From Agromyces bauzanensis (GTDB lineage: Bacteria; Actinomycetota; Actinomycetes; Actinomycetales; Microbacteriaceae), in assembly GCF_014645655.1 (NCBI RefSeq), contig NZ_BMMD01000015.1, positions 30,731-94,730 of the forward strand: 64,000 nucleotides of DNA, in the 5' to 3' direction. Made by a program: the position numbers and the translations under genes. This document shows, in pieces, positions 52,307 through 59,968 of this stretch; the first letter of the stretch is position 1, and every line of letters begins with the position of its first letter. A model generated the notes under the pieces. The model searched no databases. It was not told the origin of the DNA and saw only the letters and a program-made list of their open reading frames with translations.

Positions 52307-53959
52307 TCAGGCGCGGGCGAGGATCGCGGCCGTGTCGGCGCCGGGCGGGACCGTGCCGTAGAGCATCCCGCCGCCGCCCTCGAGGCGCGTGCGCACGAAC
52401 GCGTCGGCGACCGCGCCGGGCGAGTGCTCGATGAGGAGCGCCGCCTGCAGCACGAGCGCGAGCCGCTCGGTGAGCTCCCTGGCCCGGGATGCCGCGGCCG
52501 CGGCATCCCTCGACACCTCGTGTACGACCGACCGCGCCTCGGCGAGCGCGAGGTCGAAGCCCGCGTGCCCGCCGCCGGCCACCCCGACGAAGTCGAAGAA
52601 CGCCTCGAACGCCTCGGGCTCGCGGGCCAGCACGCGCAGCACGTCGAGCGCGATGACATTGCCCGACCCCTCCCAGATGGCGAGCAGCGGCTGCTCGCGG
52701 TACCGCCGCGCGAGCGGGAACGCCTCGGTGTAGCCGTTGCCGCCGAGGCACTCGAGCGCCTCGTACGCGTGTCCGGGCCCGCGCTTGCACACCCAGTACT
52801 TCGAGACCGCCGTGGCGAGGCGCCGGAACGCGACCTCGGCGCCCGAGGCGTCGTCGTCGTACGCCCGGGCGAGCCGCATGGCCGTGAGGGTCGCCGCCTC
52901 GGACTCGAGCGCGAGGTCGGCGACCACGGCCGCCATCGCGGGCTGGTCGACGAGGAGCGCCCCGAAGGCGCTGCGGTGCCGCACGTGCCAGGCCGCCTCG
53001 GCGACCGACTGGCGCATGCCGGCGGCGGTGCCGATGACGCAGTCGAGCCGGGTGCGCGTGACCATCTGCACGATGGTGGCGACGCCGCGGCCCTCCTCGC
53101 CCACGAGCCACGCGGCCGTGCCGTCGAACTCGACCTCGCTCGACGCGTTCGAGCGGTTGCCGAGCTTGTCCTTCAGCCGCTGGATCCGGAACACGTTGCG
53201 CGTGCCGTCGGGCAGCACCCGCGGCACGAAGAAGCAGCTCAGCCCTCCCGGCGCTTGGGCGAGCACGAGGAACGCGTCGCTCATCGGCGCGCTGCAGAAC
53301 CACTTGTGGCCGGTCAGCCGGAACTCGCGCCCCCACGGACCGTCGGCGCCGGTCGGCTCGGCGCGCGTGGTGTTCGCGCGCACGTCGGAGCCGCCCTGCT
53401 TCTCGGTCATGGCCATGCCGACGAGCGCCGAGCGCTCGGCGCCCCCGCCGAGGTCGGGTTCGTACTCCCGGCTCAGCAGCCGCGGCATCCAGCCGTCGCG
53501 GAGTCCGGATGCCGCGAGCTCGAGCACCGGCACCACCGCGTGCGTCATCGACACCGGGCAGGAGTGGCCCGGCTCGACCTGCGCGAAGAGGAAGAACGCC
53601 GCGGCTCGGTCGACGCTCGCACCCGGCCCCGGATCGGCCCACGCCGACGTGTGCGCGCCCGCATCCACCGCGGCGGCCATGATGCGGTGGTACGCGTCGT
53701 CGTACTCCACCTCGTCGACGCGTCGGCCCCACCGATCGTGCGTGCGCAGCACCGGCGGCTGCGTGTTCGCGCGTTCGGCGTCGCGCTGGAACGCCGCCGA
53801 GCCCACGAGGGAGCCGATCGCGTGCAGGTCGCCGGTCGCGGCATCCGGGCCCCGACGGCCCCACCGCGCGACCGCCTCGACCAGCGGCACGTTCGCGGCG
53901 TACTCGTCGACGCCCTCGCGGGGCGGCGCCTGGTTGAGGATCTCATGCGTGCTCGTCAT
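52307..53959 (-). CDS. Acyl-CoA dehydrogenase, AidB-like
   Basis: 550 residues, ATG 53959 behind GGAGG. NQAPPREGVDEYAANVPLVE with HSCPVSMTHAVVPVLEL, the motif GMAMTEKQGGSDVRANTTRA, TGHKWFCSAPMSDAFLVLAQ, and ECLGGNGYTEAFPLARRYRE, LLAIWEGSGNVIALDVLRVL are all features of the AidB/DNA-alkylation-protection branch of the acyl-CoA dehydrogenases. It binds FAD; in Escherichia coli AidB protects DNA from alkylation and represses transcription. Whether this one is a lipid enzyme or an AidB is not settled. Confidence 0.88.
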   Translation of the reverse strand: MTSTHEILNQAPPREGVDEYAANVPLVEAVARWGRRGPDAATGDLHAIGSLVGSAAFQRDAERANTQPPVLRTHDRWGRRVDEVEYDDAYHRIMAAAVDAGAHTSAWADPGPGASVDRAAAFFLFAQVEPGHSCPVSMTHAVVPVLELAASGLRDGWMPRLLSREYEPDLGGGAERSALVGMAMTEKQGGSDVRANTTRAEPTGADGPWGREFRLTGHKWFCSAPMSDAFLVLAQAPGGLSCFFVPRVLPDGTRNVFRIQRLKDKLGNRSNASSEVEFDGTAAWLVGEEGRGVATIVQMVTRTRLDCVIGTAAGMRQSVAEAAWHVRHRSAFGALLVDQPAMAAVVADLALESEAATLTAMRLARAYDDDASGAEVAFRRLATAVSKYWVCKRGPGHAYEALECLGGNGYTEAFPLARRYREQPLLAIWEGSGNVIALDVLRVLAREPEAFEAFFDFVGVAGGGHAGFDLALAEARSVVHEVSRDAAAAASRARELTERLALVLQAALLIEHSPGAVADAFVRTRLEGGGGMLYGTVPPGADTAAILARA

Positions 53960-54264
53960 CGTCGACCTCCGCGAGCCATTCTCGTCGGCGGGCGGCGGCG
54001 CGGGTAGACGTCGTGCGTCTTCCGGGCTCAGGGGGCGTACGCACGGAGGAACGCGGTGGCGATCGCCTCGCCCATGATGGCCCGGACAGCTGATACTGCC
54101 GATTCCGCCCTGAGCGATATCCACCCACCGGAGGATGTCGGCGGCATCCGGTCGGATGCAGACTGTGCGGGTGCATCGCTGAGCCCGGCCTTCCGGCCCC
54201 GCCGGTCGACCTTCCCCCGCACGCCATCCTTCACACTGCACACCCACGTCCCTCACGGAGAAAC
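53960..54264. other. Divergent gap upstream of the ABC exporter
   Basis: 305 bases without a gene. It separates the AidB-like gene and the ABC operon, so it should hold promoters for both. CGGCGGCATCCGGTCGGATG at 54139 brings two copies of the GGATGCC-type word together as an inverted pair. Confidence 0.4.
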
Positions 54265-56013
54265 ATGCTCGGCAGACTCCTCATCCGTTACGTGAAGCCC
54301 TATCTCTGGTTACTCGTCGGCGTTCTGGTGTCCCAGTTCGCCTCAGCCCTCGCCTCGCTGTACCTGCCGAGCCTCAACGCCGACATCATCGACGAGGGCG
54401 TCGCGAAGGGCGACACCGGCTACATCTGGTCGACGGGCGTGTTCATGCTGTCGATCTCGCTGGCCCAGATCACCGCGGCCATCATCGCGACGTACTTCGC
54501 GGCCAAGGCCGCGATGCGCGTGGGCCGCGACGTGCGCAACGATGTGTTCGACAAGGTGAGCGCGTTCTCCGAGCGTGAGGTGTCGCAGTTCGGGCCGGGC
54601 TCGCTCATCACCCGCAACACGAACGACGTGCAGCAGGTGCAGATGGTCGCCATGACGGGGGCGACCATGCTCGTGAGCGCGCCGCTCCTGGCGATCGGCG
54701 GCATCATCATGGCGCTGCGGCAGGACGTCGGGCTGAGCTGGCTGATCTGGGTGTCGGTCGCCACGATCCTCCTGGTGGCGGCGATCGTCGTGTCGCGCAT
54801 GGTGCCGCTGTTCCGCACCTACCAGAAGAAGCTCGACGCCGTGAACCGCATCCTGCGCGAGCAGCTCACGGGCATCCGCGTGGTGCGCGCGTTCGTGCGC
54901 GAGCGCATCGAGGAGGAGCGGTTCCGTGGCGCCAACACCGACATCATGGACGTCGGGCGCCGCGTGGGAAAGCTGTTCATCACGCTGTTCCCGCTGTTCA
55001 TGCTCGTGCTCAACCTGACCGTCATCGGCGTGATCTGGTTCGGCGCCATCGAGGTCGACGAGGGCAACGTGCAGATCGGCACCCTGTTCGCGTTCATACA
55101 ATACGTGGGCATCATCCTCGGCGGCGTGCTCATGGCCGCGTTCATGACGATCATGATCCCGCGGGCGGCGGTGTCGGCCGAGCGCATCGCCGAGGTGCTC
55201 GCAAGCGAGTCCACCCTCTCGCGGCCGACGGAGCCCGTGTCCGAATTCCCCGACCCGGGCACCGTGGAGTTCCGGGATGCCGCGTTCGCCTATCCCGGCG
55301 CCGAGCACGCGGTGCTCGAGGGCATCTCGTTCCGCGCCGAGCGCGGTGAGACCGTCGCGATCGTCGGTTCCACCGGCGCCGGCAAGACCACGCTCGTCTC
55401 GCTCATCCCGCGGCTGTTCGACGTGACGGGCGGTGCGGTGCTGGTGAACGGCGTCGACGTGCGCGAGGCCGACCTCGAGCGGTTGTGGAAGACCATCGGC
55501 CTCGTGCCGCAGCGTCCGTTCCTGTTCGCGGGCACCGTGGCATCCAACCTCCGCTTCGGCCGTGAGGAGGCCACCGACGCCGACCTGTGGCACGCGCTCG
55601 AGATCGCCCAGGGCCGCGACTTCGTCGCCGAGATGGAGGGCGGCCTGGACGCGCGCATCGCGCAGGGCGGCACCAACGTGTCCGGCGGCCAGCGGCAGCG
55701 CCTCGCCATCGCCCGGGCGATCGTGCACCAGCCCGACCTGCTCGTGTTCGACGACTCGTTCTCGGCGCTCGACCTCACCACCGACGCGAGACTCAGACAG
55801 GCGCTGTGGCGGGAGTTGCCCGACGTGACGAAGATCGTCGTCGCCCAGCGCGTCTCGACGATCACGGATGCCGGCCGCATCATCGTGCTCGACGACGGCC
55901 GCATGGTCGGTGTCGGCACGCACGAGGAGCTGCTCGAGACGAGCACCACCTACCGCGAGATCGTCGAATCGCAGCTCGGAGTGGAGGCCACGGCGCATGA
56001 GCACCGAACCTGA
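54265..56013 (+). CDS. ABC exporter half-transporter, degenerate-site subunit
   Basis: 582 residues, ATG 54265. Six helices in the first 300 residues, then the nucleotide-binding domain: Walker A IVGSTGAGKTTLVS, Q-loop LVPQRPFLFAGTV, signature NVSGGQRQRLAIARAI, Walker B VFDDSFSALD. The Walker B Glu is replaced by Asp (FDDS) and the switch His by Gln (VVAQRVSTI), the pattern of the degenerate subunit in heterodimeric exporters such as TM287/288 and BmrCD. It overlaps its partner by 17 bases. Confidence 0.92.
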   Translation: MLGRLLIRYVKPYLWLLVGVLVSQFASALASLYLPSLNADIIDEGVAKGDTGYIWSTGVFMLSISLAQITAAIIATYFAAKAAMRVGRDVRNDVFDKVSAFSEREVSQFGPGSLITRNTNDVQQVQMVAMTGATMLVSAPLLAIGGIIMALRQDVGLSWLIWVSVATILLVAAIVVSRMVPLFRTYQKKLDAVNRILREQLTGIRVVRAFVRERIEEERFRGANTDIMDVGRRVGKLFITLFPLFMLVLNLTVIGVIWFGAIEVDEGNVQIGTLFAFIQYVGIILGGVLMAAFMTIMIPRAAVSAERIAEVLASESTLSRPTEPVSEFPDPGTVEFRDAAFAYPGAEHAVLEGISFRAERGETVAIVGSTGAGKTTLVSLIPRLFDVTGGAVLVNGVDVREADLERLWKTIGLVPQRPFLFAGTVASNLRFGREEATDADLWHALEIAQGRDFVAEMEGGLDARIAQGGTNVSGGQRQRLAIARAIVHQPDLLVFDDSFSALDLTTDARLRQALWRELPDVTKIVVAQRVSTITDAGRIIVLDDGRMVGVGTHEELLETSTTYREIVESQLGVEATAHEHRT

Positions 56014-58171
56014 GAAGACCGAACCGGGTGCGGCGGGCGGCCGGGGCCGCGGCGGGCGCGGCGGGGGCGGGCGCGCGGGTGCGCGCGGCCGGGGCCGCGA
56101 GGCCGAGCCGAAGCCGATGACCGAAGAGGAGCGCATCGAGCACGAGCTCGCCGAGGAGGCGCGCATCAACTCGGGCGACTGGAACGCCGTGGCTCTGGGC
56201 AAGGCGAAGGACTTCGGCGCCAGCTTCCGGCGGCTCTTGGGTCTGCTCGCCCCCTACAAGTGGCCGTTCGCGTTCGCGTCTGTACTCGGCGCCATCGGCG
56301 TGGTGCTCACGGTCATCGCGCCGAAGGTGCTCGCCGAGGCGACGAACATCATCTTCGAGGGCTTCATCTCGTCGCAGATGCCGGCGGGCGTCACCCAGGC
56401 GCAGGTCGTGGAGCAGTTGCGTTCGGCCGGCCAGCAGGACCTCGCGAACATCGTCGGGGCCGCCACACTGGTCCCGGGTGAGGGCATCGACTTCGTGCGG
56501 CTCAGCCAGGTCGTGATCATCGCGATGTTCCTGTACGTCGGGGCATCCGTGCTCTCGTGGATCCAGGGCTACGTGATCAACCTCATCATGGTGCGGGCGA
56601 TGTGGCGCCTGCGCGAGGACGTCGAGGCGAAGGTGCACCGCCTGCCGCTCCGGTACTTCGACCGCGTACAGCGCGGCGAGCTGATCTCGCGCGTCACGAA
56701 CGACATCGACAACATCACGCAGACGATGCAGCAGTCGCTTTCGAGCGCGCTCACGAGCGTGCTCACCGTGGTCGGCGTGCTCATCATGATGTTCTCGATC
56801 TCGTGGCAGCTCGCGCTGGTCACGCTCGTGTCGCTGCCGCTCATGGGAGTGATCTTCGGCCTGATCGGTCCGAAGTCGCAGGCCGCCTTCGGGGTGCAGT
56901 GGCGGAAGGTCGGGCGCCTCAACGCCCGCGTCGAGGAGTCGTTCTCGGGGCACGCGCTGGTGAAGGTGTTCGGCCGTGAGCGCGACGCGAGCGAGAAGTT
57001 CCGCGCCGAGAATGAGGAGCTCTACGAGGCCGCGTTCAAGGCCCAGTTCCTGGCCGGCATCATCATGCCGGGCATGATGTTCATCGGGAACCTCACCTAT
57101 GTGGGCATCGCGGTGCTCGGCGGCCTCATGGTCGCGGGCGGGCAGCTGCGCCTCGGCGACGTGCAGGCGTTCATCCAGTACTCGCAGCAGTTCACGCAGC
57201 CGCTCGCGCAGCTCGGCGGCATGGCCGCGGTCGTGCAGTCGGGCACCGCGTCGGCCGAGCGGGTCTTCGAGCTCCTCGACGCCGACGAGCAGGAGGCGGA
57301 TGCCTCCGACGCGCTCGAGCCCGTGCGGAGCACCGGCACGATCGAGTTCCAGAACGTCTCGTTCTCGTACACGCCCGAGCGTCCGCTCATCCGGGATCTG
57401 TCGTTCCGGGTGGAGCCCGGGCAGACCGTCGCGATCGTGGGTCCGACGGGTGCCGGCAAGACGACGCTCGTGAATCTCATCATGCGGTTCTATGAACTCG
57501 ACGGCGGTCGCATCCTCCTCGACGGCCAGGACATCGCGTCGCTCACGCGTCGCGATGTGCGGGCCCGCACCGGCATGGTGCTGCAGGACCCGTGGCTGTT
57601 CGCCGGGACGATCAAGGAGAACATCCGCTACGGGCGTCAGTCGGCGACCGAGGACGAGATCCTCGACGCCGCACGGGCGACGTACGTCGACCGGTTCGTG
57701 CACTCGCTGCCCGACGGGTACGACACCGTGCTCGACGAGGAGGCGTCGAACGTATCGGCCGGTGAGAAGCAGCTCGTCACGATCGCGCGGGCGTTCGTGT
57801 CGCAGCCCTCGGTGCTGATCCTCGACGAGGCGACCTCCTCGGTCGACACCCGCACCGAGCTGCTGCTGCAGCACGCGATGGCGGCGCTCCGCGAGGGCCG
57901 CACGTCGTTCGTGATCGCGCACCGCCTCTCGACGATCCGCGACGCGGACCTCATCCTCGTGATGGAGCACGGCGACATCGTGGAGCAGGGCACGCACGAC
58001 GAGCTCATCGCCGCGAAGGGCCCGTACCACCGCCTCTACGACTCGCAGTTCGAGCAGGCGGCGTACGACGTCGACGCGGAGCTCGCCGCCGAGCAGGGCG
58101 AGGTGCTCACCGGCCCGATCAGGACGCTCGAGGAGGTCGTGGAGGAGGCAGCCGAGGCCGAGCTCTCCTGA
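55997..58171 (+). CDS. ABC exporter half-transporter, catalytic subunit
   Basis: 724 residues, ATG 55997. The first 100 residues are Gly/Arg- and Glu-rich and hydrophilic (GGRGRGGRGGGGRAGARGRG), then the six-helix domain with an extra external insert near residues 130-165. The nucleotide-binding domain has Walker A IVGPTGAGKTTLVN, LQDPWLFAGT, and a normal Walker B (LILDEATSSVD) and switch His (VIAHRLSTI), but the signature is changed to NVSAGEKQLVTIARAF. Together with the upstream gene it makes one heterodimer with one canonical ATP site. Substrate: drugs or lipids, by family. Confidence 0.92.
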   Translation: MSTEPEKTEPGAAGGRGRGGRGGGGRAGARGRGREAEPKPMTEEERIEHELAEEARINSGDWNAVALGKAKDFGASFRRLLGLLAPYKWPFAFASVLGAIGVVLTVIAPKVLAEATNIIFEGFISSQMPAGVTQAQVVEQLRSAGQQDLANIVGAATLVPGEGIDFVRLSQVVIIAMFLYVGASVLSWIQGYVINLIMVRAMWRLREDVEAKVHRLPLRYFDRVQRGELISRVTNDIDNITQTMQQSLSSALTSVLTVVGVLIMMFSISWQLALVTLVSLPLMGVIFGLIGPKSQAAFGVQWRKVGRLNARVEESFSGHALVKVFGRERDASEKFRAENEELYEAAFKAQFLAGIIMPGMMFIGNLTYVGIAVLGGLMVAGGQLRLGDVQAFIQYSQQFTQPLAQLGGMAAVVQSGTASAERVFELLDADEQEADASDALEPVRSTGTIEFQNVSFSYTPERPLIRDLSFRVEPGQTVAIVGPTGAGKTTLVNLIMRFYELDGGRILLDGQDIASLTRRDVRARTGMVLQDPWLFAGTIKENIRYGRQSATEDEILDAARATYVDRFVHSLPDGYDTVLDEEASNVSAGEKQLVTIARAFVSQPSVLILDEATSSVDTRTELLLQHAMAALREGRTSFVIAHRLSTIRDADLILVMEHGDIVEQGTHDELIAAKGPYHRLYDSQFEQAAYDVDAELAAEQGEVLTGPIRTLEEVVEEAAEAELS

Positions 58172-58194
58172 CGCCTGGAGCACGCGAACGCGAT

Positions 58195-58234
58195 CGAACG
58201 AGCGGATGTCCCGACCGGGGCATCCGCTCGTTCG
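58195..58234 (+). terminator. 14-bp perfect hairpin after the ABC operon
   Basis: CGAACGAGCGGATG (58195-58208) pairs exactly with CATCCGCTCGTTCG (58221-58234), loop 12 bases. It ends the ABC operon; the stem contains the GGATG word. Confidence 0.75.
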
Positions 58235-58263
58235 TGTACGGGCGTCGCCTAGGCTGGGAGCAG

Positions 58264-58327
58264 CCTGCGGTCCAGTGGCCGCAGCCCGCGGCCCGGTGGC
58301 CGCAAGCCTGCGGTCCGGTCGCCGCCG
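58264..58327. repeat. 21/22-bp tandem repeat in the MFS leader
   Basis: CCTGCGGTCCAGTGGCCGCA (58264), CCCGCGGCCCGGTGGCCGCA (58285) and CCTGCGGTCCGGTCGCCGCC (58307), each plus one or two bases: three imperfect units. TAGGCT at about 58250 would place them inside the untranslated leader. Confidence 0.8.
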
Positions 58328-58373
58328 GTCGACCACTCCGCCTCTCCTTCCCCACTTCCGCCCTGAAGGTTCC

Positions 58374-59720
58374 GTGACGACTGCCCTCCCGCCTGTGCGC
58401 CCGTGGCACCTGTGGCTGGTGTGGGGCGTCGGCGTCGCCGCGTACGTGCTGTCGGTGACGAACCGCACTTCGCTTGCGGCGGTCGGTGTGGACGCGGCGG
58501 TGCGGTTCGACGCGGATGCCTCGACGTTGTCGATGTTCGCGGTCATCCAGCTCTTCGTGTACGGCGCGATGCAGGTCCCGGTCGGGCTCCTGCTCGACAG
58601 GTTCGGCGCGCGGCCCATGATCACCATCGGCATGTTCCTCATGGCCGTCGGGCAGCTCGTCATGGCGTTCGCGCCCGACGTGGGCACGGCGATCCTCGCG
58701 CGGATGCTCGTCGGCGCGGGTGACGCGGCGATCTTCCCCAGCGTGCTGCGCGTGGTGGCGGTGTGGTTCCCCGAGCGGCAGGCGCCGCTGCTCGTGCAGC
58801 TCACGGGCATCGTCGGGCAGACGGGCCAGCTGCTGGCGATCCTGCCGATGGCGGCGCTCCTGCACGCGACGACGTGGAGCGTCGCGTTCGGCAGCCTTGC
58901 CGGACTGGGGGTGCTGTTCACGCTGCTCACGTTCGCGGTGATCCGCAACCATCCGCCCGATCGATCGGCGGATGTCTCGGTCGACACCGCGACGGGAGCG
59001 ATGCACGTCGTGACCTCTGCTGCCGACCTGCGGGTGGGCTTCCGCGAGTCGTGGGCGCACCCGGCGACGCGGCTCGCGTTCTGGTCGCACTTCACGGCGC
59101 CGTTCTCGGGCACGGCGTTCATCCTGCTCTGGGGGTTCCCGTTCCTCACGGTCGGCGAAGGGCTGACGCCCGCGATGGCGTCCCTCGTGTTCAGCGTCTA
59201 CGTGGTGTTCGGCATGCTCACCGGACCCGTCATCGGCATGCTCTCGAGCCGTCACCCGATGCGCCGGTCGCGGATGCTCGTGCTGCCCATCATCGGCATC
59301 CAGGTGCTTGCGTGGCTCGCGGTGATCGCCTGGCCGGGGGCGGCGCCACTCTGGCTGCTGCTCGTGCTCGCGCTCGCGCTCAGCACCGGCGGGCCCGCAT
59401 CGATGATCGGGTTCGATCACGCGCGCACGTTCAATCCGAGCCACCGACTCAGCACGGCGACCGGCATCGTGAACGTCGGCGGATTCCTCGCTGCCCTGCT
59501 CGCGATCCTCTTCATCGGCATCGCGATGGACGTGCAGGGCGCCGGCACGCCCGATACCTACAGCCTCGACGCATTCCGCATGGCGTTCCTCACGCAGGTG
59601 CCGCTGTGGCTGCTCGGCGCCGGCTTCATCGTGTTCGAACGCAAGCGCACGCGCGTGCACATCGGGCTCGACGAGCCGCGGTCGTCGCGCCGCGCTCGTC
59701 GCGACCGCGCTGCGGACTGA
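58374..59720 (+). CDS. MFS transporter
   Basis: 448 residues, GTG 58374, weak AAGG site upstream. Twelve helices: WHLWLVWGVGVAAYVLSVTN, FAVIQLFVYGAMQVPVGLLL, then the MFS loop motif LLDRFGARPMITIGMFLMAV, the repeat VRVVAVWFPERQAPLLVQLT and the second half starting WSHFTAPFSGTAFILLWGFP. SRHPMRRSRMLVLPIIGIQV is the second loop motif. Substrate unknown; the first-half motif resembles nitrate/anion or sugar carriers only loosely. The C-terminus is basic (SSRRARRDRAAD). Confidence 0.88.
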   Translation: MTTALPPVRPWHLWLVWGVGVAAYVLSVTNRTSLAAVGVDAAVRFDADASTLSMFAVIQLFVYGAMQVPVGLLLDRFGARPMITIGMFLMAVGQLVMAFAPDVGTAILARMLVGAGDAAIFPSVLRVVAVWFPERQAPLLVQLTGIVGQTGQLLAILPMAALLHATTWSVAFGSLAGLGVLFTLLTFAVIRNHPPDRSADVSVDTATGAMHVVTSAADLRVGFRESWAHPATRLAFWSHFTAPFSGTAFILLWGFPFLTVGEGLTPAMASLVFSVYVVFGMLTGPVIGMLSSRHPMRRSRMLVLPIIGIQVLAWLAVIAWPGAAPLWLLLVLALALSTGGPASMIGFDHARTFNPSHRLSTATGIVNVGGFLAALLAILFIGIAMDVQGAGTPDTYSLDAFRMAFLTQVPLWLLGAGFIVFERKRTRVHIGLDEPRSSRRARRDRAAD

Positions 59721-59770
59721 ACGCGCGGTCTCCCCGACCGCCACGCGATGTGTCGTTCGCGTCACCGAAT

Positions 59771-59900
59771 CCGAGCGACAGTTTCGTCTGCGAAGTGACC
59801 CCACTTCGGTACCCCGGCACCCCGGCACTCCGGCAGCTCGGCACCCCGGCACCCCGGCACCTCGACCGCTCCGGCACCGGGTCGCAGAACGGGAAACGTT
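59771..59900. repeat. Composite element B: 8-bp tandem repeat with flanking arms
   Basis: CCGAGCGACAGTTTCGTCTG at 59771, then ACCCCGGC units from 59811 (several diverged), then GGTCGCAGAACGGGAAACG. The outer parts GTTTCGTCTGCGA and TCGCAGAACGGGAAAC are imperfect inverted arms. It lies between convergent genes. Confidence 0.85.
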
Positions 59901-59968
59901 CGTCCGCGAGCGGAATGGTCGGCCGAAGGCCGGCACCGGCGACCGGTTCGGCGACCCGCATCGCGCGC

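Noticed and set aside
55880..59149. A 1089-codon open frame on the minus strand over the ABC and MFS genes
   Set aside because: It has no domain and no start site, and both real genes on the plus strand have full motifs. It is a third-position GC artefact.
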